This document shows, one piece after another, positions 34,568-42,411 of a DNA stretch of 56,382 nt (its first letter is position 1; every line of letters starts with the position of its first letter). Location: positions 1 to 56,382 of the forward strand of contig JBFGCT010000004.1 in NCBI GenBank assembly GCA_041581055.1. The letters are read 5' to 3'. This DNA comes from JBFGCT01 sp041581055. Lineage in GTDB: Bacteria > Actinomycetota > Acidimicrobiia > Acidimicrobiales > Ilumatobacteraceae. A program made the position numbers and the translations under genes. Below the pieces are notes generated by a model, which searched no databases, had not been told where the DNA came from, and saw only the letters and a list, made by a program, of their open reading frames with translations.

Positions 34568-35434
34568 ATGCCCGCCTACGTCCCCACGACCGTCGAGGAG
34601 GTCACCCGCCTCCTCGCCGAGTTCCCGGACGCGGTGTTGCTCGCCGGCGGAACCGACATGATGGTCGAGATCAACGACGGTCGTCTGCGGCCCGCCGGCG
34701 TCGTCGTCGCCCTCGACGCGGTCGCCCAGCTCCGCAGTTGGCGACACGAGCCGGCGTCGGGCACGTTGGTGATCGGCGCCGGCGTCACGTACACCGAGTT
34801 GCTGCGCGATCCGCCCGCGATGTTGGCGCCGGCGTTGGCCGAGGCGTCGAGGACGGTCGGCTCCCCGCAGATCCGCAACGCCGGAACCCTCGGCGGCAAC
34901 CTGGCGACATGCTCGCCGGCGGGCGACGGGCTCCCGGTGCTCGCCGCGCTCGACGCGACGGTGACGCTCGCCTCGGCTGCGGGACGCCGCGAGCTGCCGG
35001 TGACCGAGTTCATGGTCGGCGTCAAGCGGACCGCGCGCGAGCCCGGCGAGCTGATCACCGAGATCACGGTCCCGGTGGTCGACGGATGGCAGGGATACGC
35101 CAAGGTCGGCGTCCGCAACGCGATGGTGATCGCGGTCGCCACCGCCTGCCTCGTCGTCGACCGCGCCGGCCGGACGGTGCGCCTCGCCCTCGGATCGGTC
35201 GGCCCGACGATCCTCCGCTGCCCGGACGCCGAGTCGTCGCTCGCCGAGGCGATCGACTGGGAGACGATGACCGCCGAGCCGGACGCGCTGTCGCGGTTCG
35301 GCGAGCTCGCCAGCGCGGCCAGCCGCCCGATCACCGACCACCGCTCGACGGCCGAGTACCGGCGGCACGCGGTCGGCGTGCTGTCGGCGCGACTCGCCCG
35401 GCGGGCCGTCGGCCGGACCGAGGTCGCGGCATGA
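34568..35434 (+). CDS. molybdenum hydroxylase FAD subunit (CoxM/XdhB type)
   Basis: Medium subunit of a three-part molybdenum hydroxylase; passes electrons between the Fe-S subunit and the final acceptor through FAD. 288 aa. FAD-binding loops are LLAGGTDMM (24-32) and GTLGGNLATCSPAGD (about 111-125), both family signatures, with the CO dehydrogenase flavoprotein C-terminal domain after residue 175. Stop overlaps the Fe-S subunit start (ATGA). The leaderless promoter at 34556-34561 fixes the start. Confidence 0.92.
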   Translation: MPAYVPTTVEEVTRLLAEFPDAVLLAGGTDMMVEINDGRLRPAGVVVALDAVAQLRSWRHEPASGTLVIGAGVTYTELLRDPPAMLAPALAEASRTVGSPQIRNAGTLGGNLATCSPAGDGLPVLAALDATVTLASAAGRRELPVTEFMVGVKRTAREPGELITEITVPVVDGWQGYAKVGVRNAMVIAVATACLVVDRAGRTVRLALGSVGPTILRCPDAESSLAEAIDWETMTAEPDALSRFGELASAASRPITDHRSTAEYRRHAVGVLSARLARRAVGRTEVAA

Positions 35435-35925
35435 GCGGCGAGCACTTCACCCTGCACGTCAACGGCGCCGACCGGGAGGTGCGCGACTCGTGGCTCGGCG
35501 AGAGCCTGCTCGACGTGCTGCGCGACCGCCTCGGGCTGGTCGGCGCCAAGGGCGCGTGCGAGCAGGGCGAGTGCGGGTCGTGCAGCGTGCTGGTCGACGG
35601 CAGCCTGGTCTGCTCCTGTCTCGTGATGGCGGCGGCGGCGGTCGGGCGGCCGATCGTCACCGTCGAGGGGCTCGCCACGCCCGGCGCGCCGACCGACGTG
35701 CAGCAGCTGTTCGTCGACGCCGGCGCGGTGCAGTGCGGGTTCTGCACCCCTGGCCTGGTGATGGCGGTGCACGACCTGCTCGACCGTGTCGCCCAGCCGA
35801 CCGAGACCCAGATCCGCGAGGAACTGGCCGGCAACGTCTGCCGCTGCACCGGCTACGGGCGGATCATCGACGCCGTGCGGCAGGTGGCGGTCGCCCGCCG
35901 CGACCGGACGGGGTCGGCGCCGTGA
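35431..35925 (+). CDS. molybdenum hydroxylase [2Fe-2S] subunit (CoxS/XdhC type)
   Basis: Small subunit, 164 aa, carrying two [2Fe-2S] clusters. Plant-ferredoxin-type ligands are Cys43, Cys48, Cys51 and Cys63; the C-terminal helical domain has Cys102, Cys105 (QCGFCTPG), Cys137 and Cys139 (NVCRCTGY). ATG overlaps the FAD subunit gene. Its last eight codons lie inside a 35-bp tandem duplication that separates it from the large-subunit gene. Confidence 0.93.
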   Translation: MSGEHFTLHVNGADREVRDSWLGESLLDVLRDRLGLVGAKGACEQGECGSCSVLVDGSLVCSCLVMAAAAVGRPIVTVEGLATPGAPTDVQQLFVDAGAVQCGFCTPGLVMAVHDLLDRVAQPTETQIREELAGNVCRCTGYGRIIDAVRQVAVARRDRTGSAP

Positions 35926-35967
35926 CGGTCGTCCGCGACCAGACGGGGTCGGCGCCGTGACGGTCGT
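35898..35967 (+). repeat. 35-bp tandem duplication at the small/large subunit junction
   Basis: Two adjacent 35-bp copies (35898-35932 and 35933-35967) that differ at one base. Each contains a GTGA stop/start junction. Because 35 is not a multiple of three, the copies are read in different frames. Confidence 0.85.
35922..35960 (+). other. 12-codon micro-ORF created by the duplication
   Basis: GTG at 35922 overlaps the stop of the Fe-S subunit gene (GTGA), and its own TGA at 35958-35960 overlaps the GTG of the large-subunit gene. The frame therefore forms a translational bridge. Its peptide ends in the same TGSAP residues as the small subunit. Whether it is translated is unknown. Confidence 0.3.
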
Positions 35968-38269
35968 CGAGCGGCCGGTCGACGTTCGCTCCGGCACGAT
36001 CGGCACGTCGCCGGCGCGGCCCGACGGCGTCGCCAAGGCGCAGGGGGCGTTCGAGTTCTCCTCCGACATCTCCGCCGACGGCTGCCTGTGGGGGGCGACG
36101 CTGCGCTCGCCCCACCCGCACGCCCGGATCGTGGCGATCGACCTGTCGGCGGCGTGGAAGATCGACGGCGTGGCGGCGATCGTCACCGCCGAGGACGTCC
36201 CCGGCGTGATGCACTACGGGCTGATCAGCCAGGACCAGCCGGTGTTCGCCTCCGAGGTCGTGCGGTTCGTCGGGGAGCCGGTCGCCGCCGTCGCCGCCGA
36301 CCATCCCGAGACGTGCCGCCGGGCGCTCGACGCGATCTCGGTCACCTACGAGGTGCTCGAGCCGCTGCTCGACCCCGAGGCGGCGGTCGACGGGAGCTTC
36401 GCCCCGATCCACCCCGCCGGCAACGTGATCCGCCACCAGCGCATCGTCCACGGCGACCCGGCCGCCACCGGCGACGTCGTCGTCGAGGGAACGTACGAGA
36501 TCGGCATGCAGGACCAGGCGTTCCTCGGGCTCGAGGCCGCCTTGGCGATTCCCGACCCCGGCGGCGGGGGAGTCGAGCTGCACATCGCCACCCAGTGGAT
36601 CCACGAGGACCGCGGGCAGCTCGCGGCGTGCCTCGGGCTGCCGGTGGAGCAGGTGCGGCTCGTCCTCGGCGGCGTCGGCGGGGCGTTCGGCGGTCGGGAG
36701 GACATCAGCCTCCAGGTCCACTGCTGCCTGCTCGCGCTGCGGCTCAGCCGGCCCGTGCGAATGGCCTACAGCCGGGCGGAGAGCTTCCTCGGGCACGTGC
36801 ACCGCCATCCGGCGAGCATCTGGATGCGCCATCACGCGACGTCCGACGGCGAGCTGGTCAAGCTCGAGGCGCGCTTCGTGTTCGACGGCGGCGCGTACGC
36901 GTCGACGTCGTCGGCGGTGCTGGTCAACGGCGTCACGATGGCGCAAGGGCCGTACCGCTGCCCGAACGCCGAGGTCGACGGCTGGGCGGTGCGCACCAAT
37001 CACCTGCCGTGCGGGGCGATGCGCGGCTTCGGGGCGGTGCAGGCGTGCTTCGCCTACGAGTCGCAGATGGACAAGCTGGCCGACGCCTGCGGGCTCGACC
37101 CGGTCGAGATCCGCCTGCGCAACGCGATGCGCACCGGCGACGAGCTGATCACCGGGCAGCCCGTGCTCAACGTCGCGCCGGTCGAGCGGTGCATCCGCGA
37201 CACCGATGCGCTCCCGCTGCCCGACGAGCCGGTCGGCGGCGCGGTCGGGCCGGACGGGTCGGTCGACGCGATGAAACTCCCCGGCGGCGCCGGGCTCACC
37301 GCCGAGGCGAGCGACATCGTGCGGGGGATCGGGTGGGGCGTGTCGATCAAGAACCTGATGTACTCCGAGGCGTTCGACGATTTCTCGACCGCCCGCTGCC
37401 GGCTGGCCGACGGGGTGGCGACGCTGAAGTTCGCCACCGCCGAGGTCGGGCAGGGATTCGTGACGATCGCCCAGCAGATCGCCCGCACGATCCTCGGCGT
37501 CGACGAGGTGCGGCTCGACCGGATCGACACCGGCATCGGCTCGGCGGGCTCGACGTCCGCGTCGCGCCAGACGTGGATGAGCGGGGGAGCGGTCGACGCC
37601 GTGTGCCGCGCCGCCCGGGAGCGGATGTTCGAGGCGGTCGGCGCGGCGCACGGTGTCGAGCCCGTCCAGCTCGCCGTCGACGGGACCGACGTCGTCGACA
37701 CGATGGGCGAGCTGCGGATCCCGGTCGCCGAGGCCACGGCGGGCATCGAGATCGACGAGACGGTCGAGTACCACCACCCGCCGACCGAGGCACTCGACGA
37801 GAACGGCCAGGGCAACTGCCACACCGCCTTCGCCTTCGTCGCCCATCGCGCCGTCGTCGACGTCGATCCCACGCTCGGCCTGGTCAAGGTCGTCCAGGTC
37901 GCCACCGCGCAGGACGTCGGGCGGGCGCTCAACCCGCTGTCGGTGATCGGCCAGATCGAGGGTGGGATCGCGCAGGGCCTCGGGCTGGCGGTGATGGAGG
38001 AGATCATCCAGGTCGACGGCGAGATCCGCAACGGCAACTTCACCGACTACCTGCTGCCGACGTTCCTCGACATGCCCGAGGTCGTCGCCACGCTGATCGA
38101 GGAGCCCGACCCCCACGCCCCGCTCGGCGCCAAGGGCGTCGGCGAGCCGCCGACGATCTCGTCGACCCCGGCGATCGTCGCCGCCATCCGGGACGCGCTC
38201 AAGCAGGTCGACGGCGTCGGCAAGCCGCTGACCCGCGTCCCCGTCCGCCCCGCCGACATCTGCCTCTGA
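35957..38269 (+). CDS. xanthine dehydrogenase family molybdopterin-binding subunit
   Basis: Large catalytic subunit, 770 aa, holding the molybdenum-molybdopterin cofactor. The conserved GGVGGAFGGREDISLQ loop, the RGFGAVQ active-site stretch and the C-terminal GAKGVGEPP with catalytic Glu730 are all present. The active-site loop is RGFG-type as in purine or aldehyde oxidoreductases; the AYRCSFR loop of form I CO dehydrogenase is absent, so CO is not the likely substrate. A purine phosphoribosyltransferase gene downstream makes xanthine or hypoxanthine plausible. GTG start inferred from the GTGA bridge. Confidence 0.88.
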   Translation: MTVVERPVDVRSGTIGTSPARPDGVAKAQGAFEFSSDISADGCLWGATLRSPHPHARIVAIDLSAAWKIDGVAAIVTAEDVPGVMHYGLISQDQPVFASEVVRFVGEPVAAVAADHPETCRRALDAISVTYEVLEPLLDPEAAVDGSFAPIHPAGNVIRHQRIVHGDPAATGDVVVEGTYEIGMQDQAFLGLEAALAIPDPGGGGVELHIATQWIHEDRGQLAACLGLPVEQVRLVLGGVGGAFGGREDISLQVHCCLLALRLSRPVRMAYSRAESFLGHVHRHPASIWMRHHATSDGELVKLEARFVFDGGAYASTSSAVLVNGVTMAQGPYRCPNAEVDGWAVRTNHLPCGAMRGFGAVQACFAYESQMDKLADACGLDPVEIRLRNAMRTGDELITGQPVLNVAPVERCIRDTDALPLPDEPVGGAVGPDGSVDAMKLPGGAGLTAEASDIVRGIGWGVSIKNLMYSEAFDDFSTARCRLADGVATLKFATAEVGQGFVTIAQQIARTILGVDEVRLDRIDTGIGSAGSTSASRQTWMSGGAVDAVCRAARERMFEAVGAAHGVEPVQLAVDGTDVVDTMGELRIPVAEATAGIEIDETVEYHHPPTEALDENGQGNCHTAFAFVAHRAVVDVDPTLGLVKVVQVATAQDVGRALNPLSVIGQIEGGIAQGLGLAVMEEIIQVDGEIRNGNFTDYLLPTFLDMPEVVATLIEEPDPHAPLGAKGVGEPPTISSTPAIVAAIRDALKQVDGVGKPLTRVPVRPADICL

Positions 38270-38327
38270 CCCCACCCGAGATCCCGCGGTCCCGTCGCGC
38301 CGAGGGCGATCTTCCGCGAACATTGCG

Positions 38328-38353
38328 GCCCTGGGGCTCGGCCCTGGGGTTCG
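38328..38353 (+). repeat. 13-bp imperfect tandem direct repeat
   Basis: Two adjacent copies of GCCCTGGGG(C/T)TCG in the gap between the molybdenum hydroxylase and phosphoribosyltransferase genes. Function unknown. Confidence 0.5.
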
Positions 38354-38379
38354 GCCGGGGGCGGCGGAGACGGCGGGGA

Positions 38380-38395
38380 CGGTGGGCGCCCACCG
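38380..38395. promoter_or_regulatory. perfect 16-bp palindrome over the -35 region of the phosphoribosyltransferase gene
   Basis: CGGTGGGC followed directly by GCCCACCG, ending 6 bp before the -10 box at 38402-38407. Location and perfect symmetry fit a dimeric repressor site; the binding protein is unknown. Confidence 0.4.
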
Positions 38396-38401
38396 GCGGT
38401 G

Positions 38402-38407
38402 TAGTTT
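38402..38407 (+). promoter_or_regulatory. -10 box of the phosphoribosyltransferase gene (leaderless)
   Basis: TAGTTT ends 8 nt before the ATG with no Shine-Dalgarno. Confidence 0.5.
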
Positions 38408-38415
38408 CCGGTCGT

Positions 38416-38913
38416 ATGGCTGACGAGCGTGAGATCATGACGTGGGATCTGTTCGGGACCGCATCGCGCGACCTGGCCCGGATGGTCGCCGACGACGGCT
38501 ACGAGCCCGACATGGTCCTCGCCATCGCCCGCGGCGGACTGCTGATCGGCGGCGCGCTCGGGTACGCCCTGTCGATCAAGAACGTCTACACGATGAACGT
38601 CGAGTTCTACACCGGCGTCGACGAGCGGCTCGACGTGCCGCGCATCCTCCCGCCGGCGCCCGACTTCGTCGACCTGTCGCACGGCAAGGTCCTCATCGTC
38701 GACGATGTCGCCGACACCGGGCACACGCTGCGCTCGGTCGAGGAGTTCTGCGAGGGCAAGGTCGGCGAGGTCCGCACCGGGGTGCTCTACGAAAAGCCCC
38801 ACTCCGTCGTCAAGTGCGATTACGTCTGGAAGAAGACCGACCAGTGGATCAACTTCCCGTGGAGCGACAAGGAGCCCGTCGCCACGCGGGCGTGGACCGT
38901 CAAAGACGCCTGA
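38416..38913 (+). CDS. phosphoribosyltransferase, purine (xanthine/guanine-like) type
   Basis: A 165-aa type I phosphoribosyltransferase that should join a purine base to PRPP. The PRPP-binding motif is KVLIVDDVADTGHTL (91-105) and the N-terminal PDMVLAIARGG forms the PPi loop. Similar short enzymes are usually annotated as xanthine or hypoxanthine-guanine phosphoribosyltransferases; the base is not decided by sequence here. Position after a xanthine dehydrogenase-like enzyme fits purine salvage, though it has its own promoter. Convergent with the protease gene, 17 bp apart. Confidence 0.82.
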   Translation: MADEREIMTWDLFGTASRDLARMVADDGYEPDMVLAIARGGLLIGGALGYALSIKNVYTMNVEFYTGVDERLDVPRILPPAPDFVDLSHGKVLIVDDVADTGHTLRSVEEFCEGKVGEVRTGVLYEKPHSVVKCDYVWKKTDQWINFPWSDKEPVATRAWTVKDA

Positions 38914-38930
38914 CGGCCGCTCGCGGCGCG

Positions 38931-40004
38931 CTATCCGGCCCCGCCGAACGCCTTCTGCTGGGCGCTGGTCAACCGATCGCGCAGGCGCTGGGGCGGCACG
39001 ACGCCGAGCAGCTTGCCGTCCTTCCAGACCGTGACGACCGGGCGCAACGGGTTCAGCCGCGGCAGCACGGACGACAACTGCTCGTCCGGAGACGCCTTGG
39101 CCAGCTTGTTGAACGGCACCATCAGCTGGGTCAGCATGACCATCGCCCGCCGTTCGGTGGGGATCGCCCAGAGCTGGTCTTCGAGCACCAGACCGTCGAT
39201 CTCGCCCTTGTCGTTCTCGACGACGACCGCCCCGGCGTCGCCGAGCCGCTGGCGTTGGTAGAGCATCGAGTCGGCGTCCATGTCGATCCCGGCGTGGGCG
39301 ATGCCGAACCAGGTCAGGTCGCCGACGGTCGTCCCGTCGAGCTGTTCCCCGATGAACGAGGCCATGATCTCGGCCCGGGCGTTCATCGCGATGAACACGC
39401 CGGTCACGGCGACGAAGATCCCGGGCAGACCGTTGAGCATCATGAACAGGCCGAGCCCGGCCATGCCCCAACCGAGCACCCGCCCGGCGTGGCCGGCGTC
39501 GCGCATCGCCTGGTACTTGTTGCCGGTGCGGGCCCAGCGCCACGCCCGCAGCACCCGCCCGCCGTCGAGCGGAGCGCCGGGGAGCATGTTGAACACGGCG
39601 AGGACGAGGTTCACGAACCCGACCCAACCGAGCACCTGCGAGTCGAGCACGAAGGCCATGCCGAACGTCACCGCGCCGATCAGCAGGCTCACCGCCGGCC
39701 CGGCGAGCGCGATGAGGCCGTCGGCCTTCGGGGTCGGCGACTCCCGGTCGAGACGGGCGACACCGCCGAGCGCCCACAGGTCGATCGACTCGGTCTGCAC
39801 GCCGTAGTGGCGGGCGACGATCGCATGCCCGAACTCGTGGGCCAGGATCGAGGCGAAGAAGGCGACCGTGGCGATCAGGCCGGGGATGATGCCCAGCACC
39901 GCCGCCAGGTTGGTGCCGAAGAGCGCGGCGACGAGCGCCATGCTCCAGTGGGCGCGCACCGGGATACCGGCGTATCGACCGAGGTTCAGAGATCCGGTAG
40001 GCAT
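38931..40004 (-). CDS. site-2 protease family membrane metalloprotease (M50B) with CBS-like tail
   Basis: Intramembrane zinc protease of 357 aa, about six helices. Zinc ligands His56, Glu57 (catalytic) and His60 form HEFGH, and the third ligand Asp148 is in NMLPGAPLDGG. The C-terminal 110 residues resemble a degenerate CBS pair (GAVVVENDKGEIDGLV...), as in Rip3-type and archaeal S2P enzymes, possibly sensing a nucleotide. Start ATG 40004 follows a TACGGT box (40018-40023) by 13 nt; the frame further upstream is not conserved. Typical substrates are membrane-bound anti-sigma factors, but none is encoded next to it. Confidence 0.88.
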   Translation of the reverse strand: MPTGSLNLGRYAGIPVRAHWSMALVAALFGTNLAAVLGIIPGLIATVAFFASILAHEFGHAIVARHYGVQTESIDLWALGGVARLDRESPTPKADGLIALAGPAVSLLIGAVTFGMAFVLDSQVLGWVGFVNLVLAVFNMLPGAPLDGGRVLRAWRWARTGNKYQAMRDAGHAGRVLGWGMAGLGLFMMLNGLPGIFVAVTGVFIAMNARAEIMASFIGEQLDGTTVGDLTWFGIAHAGIDMDADSMLYQRQRLGDAGAVVVENDKGEIDGLVLEDQLWAIPTERRAMVMLTQLMVPFNKLAKASPDEQLSSVLPRLNPLRPVVTVWKDGKLLGVVPPQRLRDRLTSAQQKAFGGAG

Positions 40005-40129
40005 CGTAGTTCTCACAACCGTACGCCCGATCCGCCTATTCCGGAGGTCGGGCCCGCGCCGTGGCATCCCCTCGACAGTCCGCCACGCGGGGACGACGCC
40101 CGCAGGCCGTCTCACCGCCGACGCGACGA

Positions 40130-40141
40130 AGGGACGTCCCT
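40130..40141. repeat. 12-bp perfect palindrome upstream of the protease gene
   Basis: AGGGAC-GTCCCT, about 107 bp upstream of the protease -10 box and 71 bp downstream of the binding-protein gene stop (minus direction). No T-tract follows, so terminator function is doubtful. Confidence 0.2.
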
Positions 40142-40211
40142 CATTCCCGCCGGACGAAGGACGCCCCCTCGAAGATCACCTCGATACTAGCCGGTCTCGA
40201 GGGGCCGGTCG

Positions 40212-41417
40212 TCAGCGACCCGGCGCCCCGGCGCAGAAGCGGTTGTCGTAGGTCGCCGTCGGGTCGTCGGCGATCGTGAGACCGGACCCGTCGTAGATCG
40301 GCTTCAAGATGTCGTACAGCGCGCGCACCCGGTCCGGGTCGATGCTGCAATACGTTCCGTCTGGGCTGTTGGCGCTCATCCCGAGTTCGTCGAGCAGTTC
40401 GATCCCACGGGCGTTCAGCTCCGCGGTCAGCTGCCAGAACGTGTCGTAGGTCTCGTTGATGGCGATCAGCGCGTCGGTGATCGGCTGCGGGTCGTCGAGA
40501 TAGTCGATCCAGGCCTGGGCCATCGCCGGGACGAGCACTTCGAGGCACGGGGCGAACGCCTCGACGCGGTCGGCGCGCACGTTCAACGTCGCCGCGTAGT
40601 TGTCGAAGCCGAGGTCGCCGACGGTATAGAAGGCGACCGGCGCGGGGGCGCCGTCCTTCCAGTCGATCACGTTCTCGTACTTGTAGACCTCGTTGGTGGC
40701 GAAGCCCTGCTGGAAGAAGTTGCCGCCCTGCGCGATCCACTCGGTCGGCGCCCCGCCATAACTCGGGTTGCTCTGGCTCTCGGTCATGAATCCGCTGGCG
40801 ATCATGAAGTCGATGTAGGCCGTGCCGTCGAAGTGCAGGACCTGGGCGCCGGTCGCCGCGATGTCCGTCGGCGTGGTCACGGCGTGCTCCGCCGGATCCC
40901 ACATGATCATCTGCGGGTCGCGCTCCAGCGTCTTGGCGACGGCGACCGTCGGCGCGCTCTGCGAGTCCTTGATGACGTCGCTCATGTTGATGTAGCCGAA
41001 CATGATGCTGTCGTCGGTCGTCAGCAGCGAAGAGACCGGCGTGAAGCTGACCGCGTCACCTCCGGCGCGGATCTCGACCGTCTCGACGCCGCCGACCTTG
41101 TAGTCGTCGGCGATCGGCCCGGAGTAGCTGAAGTTCTTCGCGTCGGCGGTGCCATTCGGCCCGATCAGCTGATACGTGCCGCCGTGTTCGAGCTCGGGCC
41201 ACCAGTCGGTCTGGACGACGACGTGCTCCGGGCAGACCGGCTCGGCCGCGTCCGTCGCCGGCGGCGGGTCGGTTGAATCGGTCGGCGGTGCCTCGGTGCC
41301 CGCCACGGGCGGCGCGTCGGTGGGCTCGCTGGCGTCGTCGTCGGAGCCGCACGCCGAGGCGAGCAGGCCGAAGCAGGCGGTCAGGGCCGCGGCGGCGACG
41401 GTCGAGTGCGTTCTCAT
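40212..41417 (-). CDS. ABC transporter substrate-binding lipoprotein (NMT1/ThiY-SsuA-like)
   Basis: Binds a small solute for the ABC importer encoded just upstream. 401 aa; signal peptide ends in lipobox LLASAC, lipidated Cys23, followed by about 45 Thr/Pro/Asp-rich residues before the binding fold, which starts VVQTDWWPELEHGG, reminiscent of thiamine-pyrimidine and riboflavin binding proteins. Start ATG 41417 has GGGGAGGA four bases upstream. It is the third gene (ATPase, permease, binding protein), after a 76-bp gap. Ligand not determined; pyrimidine, flavin or sulfonate-like compounds are all possible. Confidence 0.78.
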   Translation of the reverse strand: MRTHSTVAAAALTACFGLLASACGSDDDASEPTDAPPVAGTEAPPTDSTDPPPATDAAEPVCPEHVVVQTDWWPELEHGGTYQLIGPNGTADAKNFSYSGPIADDYKVGGVETVEIRAGGDAVSFTPVSSLLTTDDSIMFGYINMSDVIKDSQSAPTVAVAKTLERDPQMIMWDPAEHAVTTPTDIAATGAQVLHFDGTAYIDFMIASGFMTESQSNPSYGGAPTEWIAQGGNFFQQGFATNEVYKYENVIDWKDGAPAPVAFYTVGDLGFDNYAATLNVRADRVEAFAPCLEVLVPAMAQAWIDYLDDPQPITDALIAINETYDTFWQLTAELNARGIELLDELGMSANSPDGTYCSIDPDRVRALYDILKPIYDGSGLTIADDPTATYDNRFCAGAPGR

Positions 41418-41493
41418 TGGGTTCCTCCCCCGAGGGTGGGTCTGTGCGATTGACGGAGTCTGGTGTTCGCCGTCGACCGCCGGCTGGGCTCGT

Positions 41494-42411
41494 TCACGTC
41501 CCCCGGCCGGCGGAGTCGTGCCAGTTGCGTAGCACACGATCCGCCAGCAAACCGACCAGGACGAAGATCAGGATGCCGAACAGCGACGAGGCGATCGCCG
41601 CGACGAACAACTCCGGCGTCCGCAGATCCTTGGCGTAGTTGTCGATGAGGCGGCCGATGCCGATCTCACCGCGGCGGAAGAAGAAGTCCCCGACGATGGC
41701 GCCGATCACCGCCCCGCCGGCGGCGATCCGCAGCCCGGTGAAGATCGCCGGCATCGCGCCCGGCAGCTCCATCTTCCACAGGCGCGTGAACCGGTTGACC
41801 CGGTTGAGGGTGAACAGGTCGTGGTGCTGCCGGTCGGCGGACTGCAGCCCGAAGAACGTGTTGGTGATCACCGGGAAGATCGCGATCAGGACCGTGGCGA
41901 TCAGCCGGCTCTGCATCCCGAACCCGAACCAGATGGTGATGATCGGCACGAGGGCGAGGATCGGCAGCGTCTGCACGACGACCGCGTACGGGAAGATCGC
42001 CCGCTCCAGCCCGCGCGAGAGGTTCATCACGATCGCGATCAGCATGCCGAGCACGGTCGAGATCACCAGTCCGATCACCGCCACCCGACCGGTGACGAGC
42101 AGGGCCTCGAAGATCGGTCGGATCCCGCGCCGGTCGTCCCAGACGAGCAGGCCGTCGGTGACGACGACGTGGGGCGGGGGGAGCGCGACGCCGCGCCGCT
42201 GCTCGCTCATCATCACGTACGCCACGAAATACCAGACGCCGACGATGAACACGAGCAGGATGACCGGCGGCAGGACGTCTCCGAGTTTGACCCGCCGGTG
42301 GCGCGGCGGCTCGGGTGGCGGGGCCGCCGACTCGGCGACCGCCGACGCCGGCGGGGCCGGTTCGAACTCGGGGGCCCGGTCGCTCGGCCGCATGGTGCGC
42401 TGGTCCGTCAC
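41494..42411 (-). CDS. ABC transporter permease (SsuC/TauC/ThiX family)
   Basis: Inner-membrane permease, 305 aa: a Pro/Ala-rich cytosolic tail of about 45 residues, then six helices. The coupling motif (LWKMELPGAMPAIFTGLRIAAGGA) is that of the nitrate/sulfonate/taurine/thiamine-precursor group. GTG 42411 is chosen because it overlaps the ATPase stop (GTGA); an ATG six codons later is an alternative. Confidence 0.88.
   Translation of the reverse strand: MTDQRTMRPSDRAPEFEPAPPASAVAESAAPPPEPPRHRRVKLGDVLPPVILLVFIVGVWYFVAYVMMSEQRRGVALPPPHVVVTDGLLVWDDRRGIRPIFEALLVTGRVAVIGLVISTVLGMLIAIVMNLSRGLERAIFPYAVVVQTLPILALVPIITIWFGFGMQSRLIATVLIAIFPVITNTFFGLQSADRQHHDLFTLNRVNRFTRLWKMELPGAMPAIFTGLRIAAGGAVIGAIVGDFFFRRGEIGIGRLIDNYAKDLRTPELFVAAIASSLFGILIFVLVGLLADRVLRNWHDSAGRGT

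Noticed and set aside
35864..38323. 819-residue minus-strand frame opposite the molybdenum hydroxylase large subunit
   Set aside because: No conserved motif; a shadow of a gene with clear cofactor-binding signatures.
40130..40141. 12-bp palindrome as a Rho-independent terminator
   Set aside because: No T-tract on either strand and the stem is only 6 bp; kept as a low-confidence repeat.
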